DNA from: Terriglobia bacterium
GTDB lineage: Bacteria; Acidobacteriota; Terriglobia; Terriglobales; Acidobacteriaceae
NCBI GenBank assembly: GCA_020072645.1
Contig: JAIQGK010000012.1
Location: forward strand, 372,001-436,000
DNA length: 64,000 nucleotides
Direction: 5' to 3'
The notes under the pieces were generated by a model. That model was not told where the DNA came from and did no database searches. It saw nothing but the letters and a program-made list of their open reading frames with translations. Position 1 is the stretch's first letter, and the number at the start of each line of letters is the position of its first letter. A program made the translations under genes and the position numbers. Shown piece by piece: positions 8,127-16,314 of the stretch.

Positions 8127-8759
8127 TTGCAACCGCCGAACGAGGTGTATCGCGTCGCGCGCAAGCCAGATCCGTGGGCGCTGCTTGACTGGATATGGGC
8201 GCACGACGATGGAACATTCTATAACCGGTATGACGACCCCCAGGCGAAATACCGCGTTATTTACGCATCCACGCAGCGCCTAAGCTGCTTCATTGAAACT
8301 CTGGCGTGCTATCGGGTGGACATGTTAGCAGCCGCCGAATTAGCTGCAATCGCAGGCGAAGATGACTTTTACCCGCGAGGAAAAGTTCCGCCGGATTATT
8401 TGAGTACTCGCACAATTGGAATCGCTAAAGTGCAGGCTGAGTGTGTGGATCTGGGAAGCGCCGAGTGGCTTGCCAGGCTTAGAACAAAACTTCTGGCATA
8501 TGCCAAAGAGTTTGTCTTGACTGACGTTGATGCCTCCGTATTGCAAAGCAGCAGTCCCAGACGCCTCACACAGTTAATTTCTCGAGTGGCTTACGAGAGC
8601 GGCGCGGAAGGGATCAGATATCTTTCAAGATTCGGACATGATCTTGAAAATTGGGCCTTTTTCGAGCCGGTCGCAATTTTGTCCAAACGAACTGACGTTT
8701 TGAAAGAGGACGATCCGGATCTGGTTAAAGCCCTGGAGATTCTGAAATTGAGTCTTTAG
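8127..8759 (+). CDS. RES-domain toxin
   Basis: 210 aa. RES family named for conserved Arg, Glu and Ser: here FYNRYDD, YRVIYAST, SCFIETLACYR and a later ISRVAYESGAEGIRYLS. Characterised RES toxins degrade NAD+ (NAD+ glycohydrolase or phosphorylase), arresting growth. The domain order and size fit the pattern of Xre-RES type II modules, and the cognate antitoxin is directly upstream. The start is uncertain: TTG 8127 is used here; GTG 8145 and TTG 8103 are also possible. Confidence 0.82.
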   Translation: MQPPNEVYRVARKPDPWALLDWIWAHDDGTFYNRYDDPQAKYRVIYASTQRLSCFIETLACYRVDMLAAAELAAIAGEDDFYPRGKVPPDYLSTRTIGIAKVQAECVDLGSAEWLARLRTKLLAYAKEFVLTDVDASVLQSSSPRRLTQLISRVAYESGAEGIRYLSRFGHDLENWAFFEPVAILSKRTDVLKEDDPDLVKALEILKLSL

Positions 8760-8902
8760 ATCAATCAGAATCTTTCAAAAACCGACAACTTTTCATGGCT
8801 CCGCTTTCCCGCTTTCATCTCAAATTTCGCTGCAAGAAGTGGTAGCATAATCCGCTTCATACCACAGTTGGGGACCACTGCTTCTGTCAGGGGGTTCAAA
8901 CA

Positions 8903-10942
8903 TTGGCTTCATCCGCGTCATGGGCCGTTTTCGCGCAGCGCAAATTGACGCTGCTTGCTTTCTCTTTGATCCTGTCAACCATCGCGCATGCCCAAAAGCC
9001 GCCCATGGTCGATGTCGGCGTGGTCCTGCCGCAGGATGTAATTACCGGCGAGACAGTTTCGGGCAGCATTGTTCTAAATCCCAATGACTACGCAAGCCTT
9101 CCCGGCTTGCACGTGGTCAACGGACAAGTTCCCGGCGTTGCAGGATCCACTCCCGCAAACCTGCTCAGCAATTACTCGCTGCAAATTGGTTCTGGCGGCG
9201 CGGCGACGACGCCCGCCGATCATTCTTTCAGTTTTACGGTCACAAATGAACTGCCAGTTCGCATCTTCCGCACCGGCGGCCGCGCCGACGAGGGCTGGAG
9301 CACAACGATCCCGCTGTCGCCGACCAGCGGCCAAAGCTTTCCGGCGCCCAAAAATTTCAGCCTTCCGCCGCTGAATCTGGCGGGAGCCATCCAGCGCATT
9401 CATGGGCCGTTCTCCGGCGACGGCAATCACACCGTCATACGCGTGAATAATCTGCCGGCCAAACTCCTGGCTGAATCGCCAAGAGGGGTCTATTGCCTTC
9501 TGCCTGCTGACCTGCCGCCCGGCCCCGCCGACTGGAGCATTCATGATGAGCAGCGCAGCGTGCGGCTGCGTAGCTGGGTCTTGGCGCTGCAGATGTCGGC
9601 GGACAAGCTCAAGCTGATGAAAGGCGAGTCTACCGCGTTCCACGTCTATGTAAAAGGCGTCGAGACAATTCCGCAGGAAGCATGGTTCGGCAGCGGCGAA
9701 GTGCCCGACTTTATCGATCCCGCCATCATTCGCAAATTTCTTCCTGACTTCAAGCCGCCTTCGCCATCGCAGCCGGGCGTTCTGGTGCTGACGCTGGAAA
9801 ACATGTCCGCCGGCACGGTGGTGATGAGCGGAGGAAACAAAGTCGCGCTCACCTTTCGATATGGCCAGCCGAAGTATGAATATCATGGCGTCATCACGGC
9901 CACGCGCGCAGGCAGCTTCAACATTGATGGAACTTTGATCCCGTTCCTGCATGATCAGCCAGAACTGGTGGACAACACGGTTTCCGGCGGCAACAACAAT
10001 GACAACGTCGGCAATCCTCCAGTACACACGCCTTCTCCAACGCCCACACCGATTGCAGTCACAAATGAAAAGAAGAAGAAAGAAGAAGACTGTCCGCAGC
10101 GCGGCAAAGGCTGCGTGGCCCTGGTCATCGACTTCAGCCATAATGTGACCTGGGAATTTGACATGGAGAGCCTCAGCAAAAAGCTCACCGCCGCAGGCTG
10201 CGATACCGATTACGTCGCGCCCGATCTGATGGAGATCCCGCTGCCGCAGACTTACGGCTATGAAGGCGTGGCCTCTTACACCACCAAGCCCGATCCCAAG
10301 GACCAGGACGCGGCCCGCAAACACAACGATCCGGAGTGGAAGAAAGTCCGCGATGCCGTGGCTAAGCACCAGGAAAAAGTAGCCAAGGGCGTTGAACTGG
10401 CTATTGAGATCGTGAACGGCCACGGCGGGCCAAAGACCGGCTCAGACATTCTGGCCTGTGGTGACTGGGAATGGAAAGAGTACACCGGCGACTATCTCTA
10501 TCGCGCGCGCTTCCATGAAGGCAATTACCGCGCCGCCAACAAAAATGTCTGCGGGTGGTTTACCTCGGATTTCAGCTGCTACGGCGGGCTTACGCCCAAA
10601 GTGGTGGACGAACTGGAGAACCTGACGACTTCTACCTGCTCGCAGGCCTCGGCTGTGGCCTGCCCGAACCATGCCGGTTGGGAAGCCGATTCTTCCACTT
10701 CTACCGCGACCAACACCCAAACGTGCAGCAACGGCAGCATCGGCTGGCAGAAGAGTTACATTGGCGATCCGCTCGATGCGGAAATTGACCGTCGCAAGGC
10801 CGGCTCAGCCTCCAGCTATTCCGGCTTGATCGATGCACTGCGGACTAAAGCCGGCGAATCTTCCACCAGCCGCTATGCCGACCACGGATACGCCAAAGAC
10901 AAGCATCCAGCGCATACGCACGGAGGTTATGATCAGCCTTAG
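8903..10942 (+). CDS. Secreted 679-aa protein with possible caspase-like (clan CD) C-terminal domain
   Basis: TTG start at 8903; signal peptide to about residue 29 (LSTIAHAQ). Residues 30-370 are beta-rich and unrecognised; 371-400 is a Pro/Thr/Lys linker (TPSPTPTPIAV). The C-terminal part has the layout of a caspase/legumain fold: strand GCVALVIDF (about 403), helix then strand AAGCDTDYVAP, strand plus His in AIEIVNGHGG (H507), strand plus Cys in DFSCYGG (C559), then TTSTCSQASA, the position where caspase-like enzymes carry a short Ser/Ala strand. The H-to-C spacing of 52 is typical. This is inference from motif order; the sequence is divergent. A dockerin-type secreted protein follows. Confidence 0.6.
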   Translation: MASSASWAVFAQRKLTLLAFSLILSTIAHAQKPPMVDVGVVLPQDVITGETVSGSIVLNPNDYASLPGLHVVNGQVPGVAGSTPANLLSNYSLQIGSGGAATTPADHSFSFTVTNELPVRIFRTGGRADEGWSTTIPLSPTSGQSFPAPKNFSLPPLNLAGAIQRIHGPFSGDGNHTVIRVNNLPAKLLAESPRGVYCLLPADLPPGPADWSIHDEQRSVRLRSWVLALQMSADKLKLMKGESTAFHVYVKGVETIPQEAWFGSGEVPDFIDPAIIRKFLPDFKPPSPSQPGVLVLTLENMSAGTVVMSGGNKVALTFRYGQPKYEYHGVITATRAGSFNIDGTLIPFLHDQPELVDNTVSGGNNNDNVGNPPVHTPSPTPTPIAVTNEKKKKEEDCPQRGKGCVALVIDFSHNVTWEFDMESLSKKLTAAGCDTDYVAPDLMEIPLPQTYGYEGVASYTTKPDPKDQDAARKHNDPEWKKVRDAVAKHQEKVAKGVELAIEIVNGHGGPKTGSDILACGDWEWKEYTGDYLYRARFHEGNYRAANKNVCGWFTSDFSCYGGLTPKVVDELENLTTSTCSQASAVACPNHAGWEADSSTSTATNTQTCSNGSIGWQKSYIGDPLDAEIDRRKAGSASSYSGLIDALRTKAGESSTSRYADHGYAKDKHPAHTHGGYDQP

Positions 10943-11011
10943 CCTGATTTTTCCGAATGAGAAGCGGCCGATGAGAGGCTGCAATGAAAGTGGACGAATG
11001 AGAAGATAACC

Positions 11012-11659
11012 ATGCCGATCAACCACAAAGCCGCTGTTTCACTGCTGTGCGCCACCGCGCTGTTCTTTGCAGAAATGTATGCGCAGCAGAAAAAGCTTCC
11101 GCCGGACTATGAAAAAAAACGCGAGGCCATCAGCAACTTTGAAACGGGCGTGGTTCCGCTCTTTATCTTAGGTGACCTGAATGAAGATGGAACGGTCGAT
11201 CAGGAAGACGCCAAGCTGCTGCGGGCTTACGTTGGGCATCCGGGCACAGCAGGCATCTCCTGCCTGGCAGCCGCCGATCTGGATGACAACGGCTCAATCA
11301 ACGCGCATGACATTGAGCTGCTGGAGCGGATTCTGAGCAGGGGCGCGGTAAAAGCGCCCGCGCTTTCTTCGCACGCGCGCCTCGGATGCGACTTCAAACA
11401 CTTCTTCATCGCCGCCTTGCCCCAGGGCAGGGCAGGAAGTGCGGTGCCCATTCACTTTCTAGATCCGCGCTTCAACACGCAGAACTCAACGGCAACCATC
11501 TTCGCCGGCCCGGCCACAATCGTGAGCGAGCATGGCGCTTTCATGGTGCAGGTTGCCAAGAGCGCGCCCGCGGAGGCAATCATTACCGTTTCCATCACTC
11601 TGGCCGACAAACAAAAATATCTGTATTCGTTCAGAGTTGCTCCGTCGCCGGGATCGTAA
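11012..11659 (+). CDS. Secreted dockerin-type EF-hand protein
   Basis: 215 aa. Signal peptide about residues 1-24 (LLCATALFFAEMYA). Two calcium loops of the dockerin type I pattern follow: DLNEDGTVDQED and DLDDNGSINAHD, each with Asp/Asn at positions 1, 3, 5 and an acidic residue at 12, separated by a helix. The rest (from about residue 120) is a beta-rich domain possibly of the cohesin-like class (IFAGPATIVSEHGAFMV); this is uncertain. It lies 70 nt after the large secreted protein, so the two may be made and act together at the cell surface. Confidence 0.75.
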   Translation: MPINHKAAVSLLCATALFFAEMYAQQKKLPPDYEKKREAISNFETGVVPLFILGDLNEDGTVDQEDAKLLRAYVGHPGTAGISCLAAADLDDNGSINAHDIELLERILSRGAVKAPALSSHARLGCDFKHFFIAALPQGRAGSAVPIHFLDPRFNTQNSTATIFAGPATIVSEHGAFMVQVAKSAPAEAIITVSITLADKQKYLYSFRVAPSPGS

Positions 11660-11828
11660 GAAAAATCAAAGATAAATTCAATTCGCGCAAACTTGTTCGC
11701 ACGCGTTCTGCTGCTGTCCATCGCAAGTAAAAAAAGCAGCGCTGCCGCCCCGCAGCTCCCGATTTTCAAGCCTCACCAGATTGCGCCTCCGCATCTCAAA
11801 TAAAAGACACATTCAAAAAGGAGCAGCT

Positions 11829-12707
11829 ATGCCTCATTACGGCATTCTTCGTGATCACAAAATGGAAGACGTTGACGATCTGCGTGGAGCGGACGTTTAC
11901 GGCGTGAACGACGAGAAGCTGGGAACCATCGACGACGTGATTTTCGACCATTCCAGCGGAGACATTCGCTACATCGTGCTTAAGACCGGAGGCATGCTTT
12001 CCCGCAAGAAAGTCATGGTTCCGGCCAACCGCGTTGAACCCTATGGAAACCATGACGACAAGTTTTACGCCGAACTGGACAAAGAGCGCCTGGAGATGTT
12101 GCCTGAATTCAATGAAGACACCATGAAGGCGCAGGGCGACTGGCCCACGTATGAAAAGGACTATGAGAAGCGCTGGAACGATGGCGCCGTTATGTACAAC
12201 AAGAACACTGGCCGGTTGATAACACCGCCGCCTGAAGAAGTTGTAAGTCCCGCGGTTGGCGGCAGCGCGCCCGCTTCCGGCAGAAGGCTGGATCTGAAAC
12301 AGGAGAAAGTAGGCAAGGAAGATGACCTGCTCGGCGTAGCTTCCGGAGTGAACAAAACGACGCTGCGGCCAAAGAAGCCTTCTATTGGCGGAAGAGAAGA
12401 CGTTGAGATGATGCGGCGCGATCGTGAACCGCGCGAAGTGATGAACCCCATGGGCGGCGAGATTGAATTTCAACGGGAAGAGCCTGGCAGCCGCCTGGAA
12501 GGTGTCCGCTCAGAAACTATCGGTGAGCCCGGCGTTTATAAAGTCGATCCGATCGTGGAAACCGAACAGGGCGCTGGTCCAACGGAACGGCTCGCTAATC
12601 TTGATCGTGGCCGACGATGGAATGAGTTCCAGCAGAATCTGCGTTCACGGCGGGACAAGATTGTAGTGGACTGCCCCGATTGCGCGTCACAGGACAAAGC
12701 GGCATAG
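11829..12707 (+). CDS. PRC-barrel domain protein
   Basis: 292 aa from ATG 11829 (AAGGAGCAGCT upstream). Residues about 12-75 form a PRC-barrel: DDLRGADVYGVNDEKLGTID, DVIFDHSSGDIRYIVLKTGG, KVMVPANRV. PRC barrels are small beta domains found in photosynthetic reaction centre H subunit, RimM and many soil-bacterial stress proteins. The rest is low-complexity, charged and probably disordered, with a CPDC pair near the C-terminus. No signal peptide. Role unknown; similar proteins are often linked to general stress in soil bacteria (inference). Confidence 0.8.
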   Translation: MPHYGILRDHKMEDVDDLRGADVYGVNDEKLGTIDDVIFDHSSGDIRYIVLKTGGMLSRKKVMVPANRVEPYGNHDDKFYAELDKERLEMLPEFNEDTMKAQGDWPTYEKDYEKRWNDGAVMYNKNTGRLITPPPEEVVSPAVGGSAPASGRRLDLKQEKVGKEDDLLGVASGVNKTTLRPKKPSIGGREDVEMMRRDREPREVMNPMGGEIEFQREEPGSRLEGVRSETIGEPGVYKVDPIVETEQGAGPTERLANLDRGRRWNEFQQNLRSRRDKIVVDCPDCASQDKAA

Positions 12708-12727
12708 TTTCCCATCCCTAGCGAGGC

Positions 12728-12782
12728 GAGGGAGCAATGTGTTGTTGTTGGGATTGCAACAAAAGGCTCCCTCATCTTTTTC
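12728..12782 (+). terminator. Probable rho-independent terminator
   Basis: GAGGGAGC (12728-12735) pairs with GCTCCCTC (12766-12773), followed by ATCTTTTTC. The loop is long but holds an inner GTTG/CAAC pairing. Downstream of the PRC-barrel gene and facing the lanM gene end. Confidence 0.55.
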
Positions 12783-12835
12783 AGGCGCTCAATTTGCCCA
12801 TGCACCATGATTGATCCGAGTCCCAGCGTTGCTAC

Positions 12836-15703
12836 TCAGAGCACTTTTCCGCCCGGCGTCAGGATCGAAGGCACATCATGCTCAGGATGAGCGCGCATCA
12901 GTTGGTAGGCAATTCCTCCCAGTCCAGGTAACAGGCCGGGTGTAAACGCAGTTCGGCCCATGCCGCAGGAGGGTCCATCTTGCTCAAGACTGGTCAGGAT
13001 TACGTCAAGCAGGTATGAGGCGCTTAGCTCCTTCGGCGCCTCTCCGGCGGCGATCGCATGATTCAGCAATTCCCAGGCGCCAAGATCGCCATGGCACGCG
13101 CAATGATTCCAGCCCATCCCCATCCGCCAGGTTGCTGCTGCTGCCCGACGTACGAATTTCCGTGTGGATTCCCGAGTGAGCGTCGAATCCAGATTTAGAT
13201 GTGCCAGGCCAATTCCGACCGCGCCATGGCACCATGCTGCTATGGACGTATCGCCTCCGAGCTTGCGCAGGTCACGCCAGTTCTGTTCCTGCTCGTCAAA
13301 GAGAGCGTCCTGGTATGCGAATGCCTTGTGCGCCAGTTGCTCATATTGAGTATTGCCAGTTGCGCGTGCAAGGTGAGTCAACGCCCAGCCGATTCCGGTA
13401 ACTCCGTGGGCAAAGCCGCCTACTCCTTCCGGCAGATTGCCATAAGGCCAGTAAGCGTGTTCGTTCCGGTGTTTAGAACGTTCCTGCAACAGATCACCAA
13501 GCTTCGAAGCAATGCCGACGTAACTCTTATCTCCCGTTTTGCCTGCAAGCGCCAGCAAGGGAACAATTGCGCCCGCGCACCCTGAGAGAAGGTCATGGGC
13601 ATCGTCCATTGCAGCGGCTACAGGAACTTGCTGTGCCAGTTTCCCGGCGCGCTCTAAACCATCGCTGCCATCCAACTCCCATTGCGCCAGCACAATGTAG
13701 GTCCAGATTTGCGAGCCAATTCCAAGATATGCGCCGGGCGGTTCGGGCCTCACCTTCCAACCTTCCTGGGCCGCACGTTCCCGCTTGGCTTCAGCCAGGT
13801 GCAAGGTATGCAGCGCCGCGGCAAACAACCTGTCCAGATCTGCGATATGATCGGCGCGTCCGGCCGCCACTTCACGCAGATAAGCGCCAAACAACAACGC
13901 CAGACCGGAGATTCCGTTGTAGAGGTCCTGCCCCAGAGGTTCCATGGACCAGCCAGTTGCCGTAAGCACCGGCGCAATCCAGGCCACGCTGCCGTCGTCG
14001 GCATGAATCGCATTTGTCATTATCGATCGGATAATTTGCTCAGTTTGTCGGCGGCGGCGCCCTTCCAGATCACCCCCGCGTCCACGCGTTCGCATTACTG
14101 ATGTTCCCTGAGCTGGCGATCCATCATTGAGGTAGGCGCTTACCAGCGAGGACTGGATGGCTTTGTGTTCAAAAGCAAAATCTGCAGTGCGCCAGTCTGC
14201 CAGGGCGGCCTCAAGCAGATTGCATGGTGGAAGCCAGGTTGTATCACCCGGCCCGTGCAAGCGACCATCACTCGCCACGGTGGAAAAATATGGAATATCG
14301 CCCTCCAGCAAATCATCAATCTCAGCGTTGATAACCGCTGGGTCACTCGGCGACATGGAGACATTCTCCGCCATTTTCTGCAACAGGCCGAACGCTTGCT
14401 GCCGCGCTGGTCCGGGATCATGCAATGACACGGGATGCCACAGCATACGACCGATCTCGGCATAGACCTCTGTTGCACGCAGCACCACGCGAACACGGCA
14501 ATCCTCAAACGCCCGCAGACGCGGCTGCAAGACGCCGGCTGCGTCAAGGCGTTGCAGGGTGGCGGTTAACTCATCAAATCCGCGCAATACTTCCGGCCAG
14601 TATTTGGCGAGTGCCGGTTCCGCGCTGGGATGGTTCTGCGATACCGACGCCTCCACAAGGACTGGGCCGACGTAAGCTTTGTCCGAACCCGCATTAAGGA
14701 TTCCCTGCTGTTGCTGCATGGGCTGCTGACCGGGAAGCATGCCTACCGCGGAAACATCAGCGCCACGCCAGCCAAAATTGATGGCGCGGCGTGGCAATAA
14801 GCCTATGGCGATGACCGTTCGAGCTATTAGTTCGCTAGCTCGGTCATAAGCTTCTCCGTAACCAGATGGCGGCGGCGGAATTTTGGGCGTGAAGAGAGTT
14901 TCGCAGTCTATTACCACCGGGCTTCCGGCCTGGGCAATCACATTTTCAGCGTGCAGGTCACTGCCGCGGAGCAACCGCATCAATGCCAGTAAGTGGCCAA
15001 TGCCTCGATAAAAACCAATCAGCTCATCGTTCCCTCCCGCGAAGCGGTGAGTCACAAATTCAGACCACCCGTAATCGCCACAGTCGATGACCGCAGGAAC
15101 GCGGACACTCAAAGCACTGCCATGATCGTCTGCAAGCCCCACGATAAAGTTGCGCAATGCATTATCGATTGCCAACAAGCGCGGTTTGTAGACCACACGC
15201 CAGCCTGAGCCGCTGGCAATTGCCACGGTCGCCCCGCCACAATGGCTGTCACCAGCGCCAAAGCTGAGTTCGCTCAATTCTTGTGTTTCACCAGTACACA
15301 GCCTTTTCAATCGATGCCGGTCCGCAGCCCAACGTTTCGCAAAGCGCAACGTCGCGGCGCATCGCTTTCGAGCGAGCGCTCCTACTCGCCATAATGAGGG
15401 GTAATGGCTGGCTAAGTCGTCCCAGAATAACTTCCGGGCTGAAAGCTCAATGAATTGCTGCCAACGCTGTTCCGGACTCTCGCCGCTTAAGTGCCCCATC
15501 TCCCGCGCGGCATTGAGTTCAAGAACGAGCAATCGGCTGAGTTTATTGTGAAGGACCGTATAAAGCGATTCCCGGGCTGCGTCCGCGATTACATTGCGCT
15601 CTCGCTCGCTCAAGCCCGCAACAGAAGAAAGCCGGGTTGCCAACTCGTCCAAAGCGGGCGAAAGCAGGCAACCCAGTGACGCATCAAAGTAACGCGATGC
15701 CAT
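12836..15703 (-). CDS. lanM: Class II lanthipeptide synthetase LanM
   Basis: 955 aa from ATG 15703, 7 nt after the stop of the precursor gene. N-terminal two-thirds: DUF4135 dehydratase with kinase-like elements VVYKPRLLAID, GSDLHAENVI and SPVVIDCETLF, which phosphorylates and eliminates Ser/Thr of the precursor. C-terminal third: LanC-type cyclase barrel with repeated GxxG helices (GFAHGVTGIGWAL, PGLLPGLGGIAYQL) and all three zinc ligands, Cys about 825 (WCHGAVG) and Cys-His about 870-871 (CHGDLG), so thioether ring formation should work. Length is normal for LanM. An upstream in-frame ATG at 15775 overlaps the precursor and is unlikely. Confidence 0.95.
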   Translation of the reverse strand: MASRYFDASLGCLLSPALDELATRLSSVAGLSERERNVIADAARESLYTVLHNKLSRLLVLELNAAREMGHLSGESPEQRWQQFIELSARKLFWDDLASHYPSLWRVGALARKRCAATLRFAKRWAADRHRLKRLCTGETQELSELSFGAGDSHCGGATVAIASGSGWRVVYKPRLLAIDNALRNFIVGLADDHGSALSVRVPAVIDCGDYGWSEFVTHRFAGGNDELIGFYRGIGHLLALMRLLRGSDLHAENVIAQAGSPVVIDCETLFTPKIPPPPSGYGEAYDRASELIARTVIAIGLLPRRAINFGWRGADVSAVGMLPGQQPMQQQQGILNAGSDKAYVGPVLVEASVSQNHPSAEPALAKYWPEVLRGFDELTATLQRLDAAGVLQPRLRAFEDCRVRVVLRATEVYAEIGRMLWHPVSLHDPGPARQQAFGLLQKMAENVSMSPSDPAVINAEIDDLLEGDIPYFSTVASDGRLHGPGDTTWLPPCNLLEAALADWRTADFAFEHKAIQSSLVSAYLNDGSPAQGTSVMRTRGRGGDLEGRRRRQTEQIIRSIMTNAIHADDGSVAWIAPVLTATGWSMEPLGQDLYNGISGLALLFGAYLREVAAGRADHIADLDRLFAAALHTLHLAEAKRERAAQEGWKVRPEPPGAYLGIGSQIWTYIVLAQWELDGSDGLERAGKLAQQVPVAAAMDDAHDLLSGCAGAIVPLLALAGKTGDKSYVGIASKLGDLLQERSKHRNEHAYWPYGNLPEGVGGFAHGVTGIGWALTHLARATGNTQYEQLAHKAFAYQDALFDEQEQNWRDLRKLGGDTSIAAWCHGAVGIGLAHLNLDSTLTRESTRKFVRRAAAATWRMGMGWNHCACHGDLGAWELLNHAIAAGEAPKELSASYLLDVILTSLEQDGPSCGMGRTAFTPGLLPGLGGIAYQLMRAHPEHDVPSILTPGGKVL

Positions 15704-15710
15704 GGCCAAT

Positions 15711-15893
15711 TTAGCAGCACTGTATCGTGTGTGAGCCAGTGCAAAGACAACAGCTGGTGTTCTTGCCCATTGCATTCACGATATCTGCTTGTGCAAACTC
15801 CCCGGCAGCAAAGAGCGGACCTGCAGGATTATTCTGTCCGCCGCCATTACGCCAATGCTCAACTAACTCCGTACCATATAGTGTGTTATTCAT
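15711..15893 (-). CDS. lanA: Lanthipeptide precursor peptide
   Basis: 60 aa. Acidic/neutral leader of about 43 residues (PAGPLFAAGEF, AQADIVNAMG) resembling mersacidin-type leaders, then a core ending KNTSCCLCTGSHTIQCC with five Cys, three Thr and two Ser: ample dehydration sites and thiols for three or more thioether rings. AGGAAG lies 8 nt before ATG 15893. Directly upstream of lanM with a 7-nt gap, so the pair is coupled. Cleavage is probably just after AMG. No transporter/protease (LanT) or immunity gene is next to it. The core does not match a lantibiotic I know. Confidence 0.85.
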   Translation of the reverse strand: MNNTLYGTELVEHWRNGGGQNNPAGPLFAAGEFAQADIVNAMGKNTSCCLCTGSHTIQCC

Positions 15894-16314
15894 ACTATTT
15901 TCTTCCTTTCGTTCTATCTAAACGTTGTACATGGTTAAGTCCCATTTTTGCTTCAAGCGGGACCGCGACCTATGATCGCGCATTGGCAAATGAAAGAAAC
16001 ATGACAGCATCGTTTTTAAGGTTTTCGAGAAGAAGAACGCTTGCCGATTTTGTATTTAGACGAAAAGAAGGAGCATTTCGCGGCGTTAAGAGCTCTTTAA
16101 TATTCGCGATTGCGTATTCGATTTGTTTGGAAAATAGAAGCAGGCCGAAGCAGAAATAATTTGAAATATCTTATCGGAGTACTACGACAGGCATTTAATC
16201 TGCTCTTTCGGCAGTGAGTCTACCCGAATGGTGGCTTGTGTTGATTTCAGCAATCAGATTTTTGGAATCTTGCTCTGTGTTCTTTCGTGTTCCTTTGGGG
16301 CGAAAGGTTTTGAA
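15894..16314. other. Intergenic region upstream of the lanthipeptide operon
   Basis: About 420 nt, more AT-rich than the flanks, with no credible ORF, RNA or second precursor on either strand. It must hold the lanA promoter (transcription leftward), but I cannot pick a clear -35/-10 pair. A degenerate copy of a dispersed repeat (CTTTCGTGTTCCTTTGGGGCG) lies near 16281. Confidence 0.5.

Noticed and set aside
9074-10423. 449-aa minus-strand ORF
   Set aside because: Antisense of the secreted 679-aa gene; Ala/Arg/His-rich, no family features; a shadow of GC-rich codon use.
15731-16159. 142-aa plus-strand ORF across lanA and its upstream region
   Set aside because: Overlaps the precursor in antisense and has no domain or RBS.
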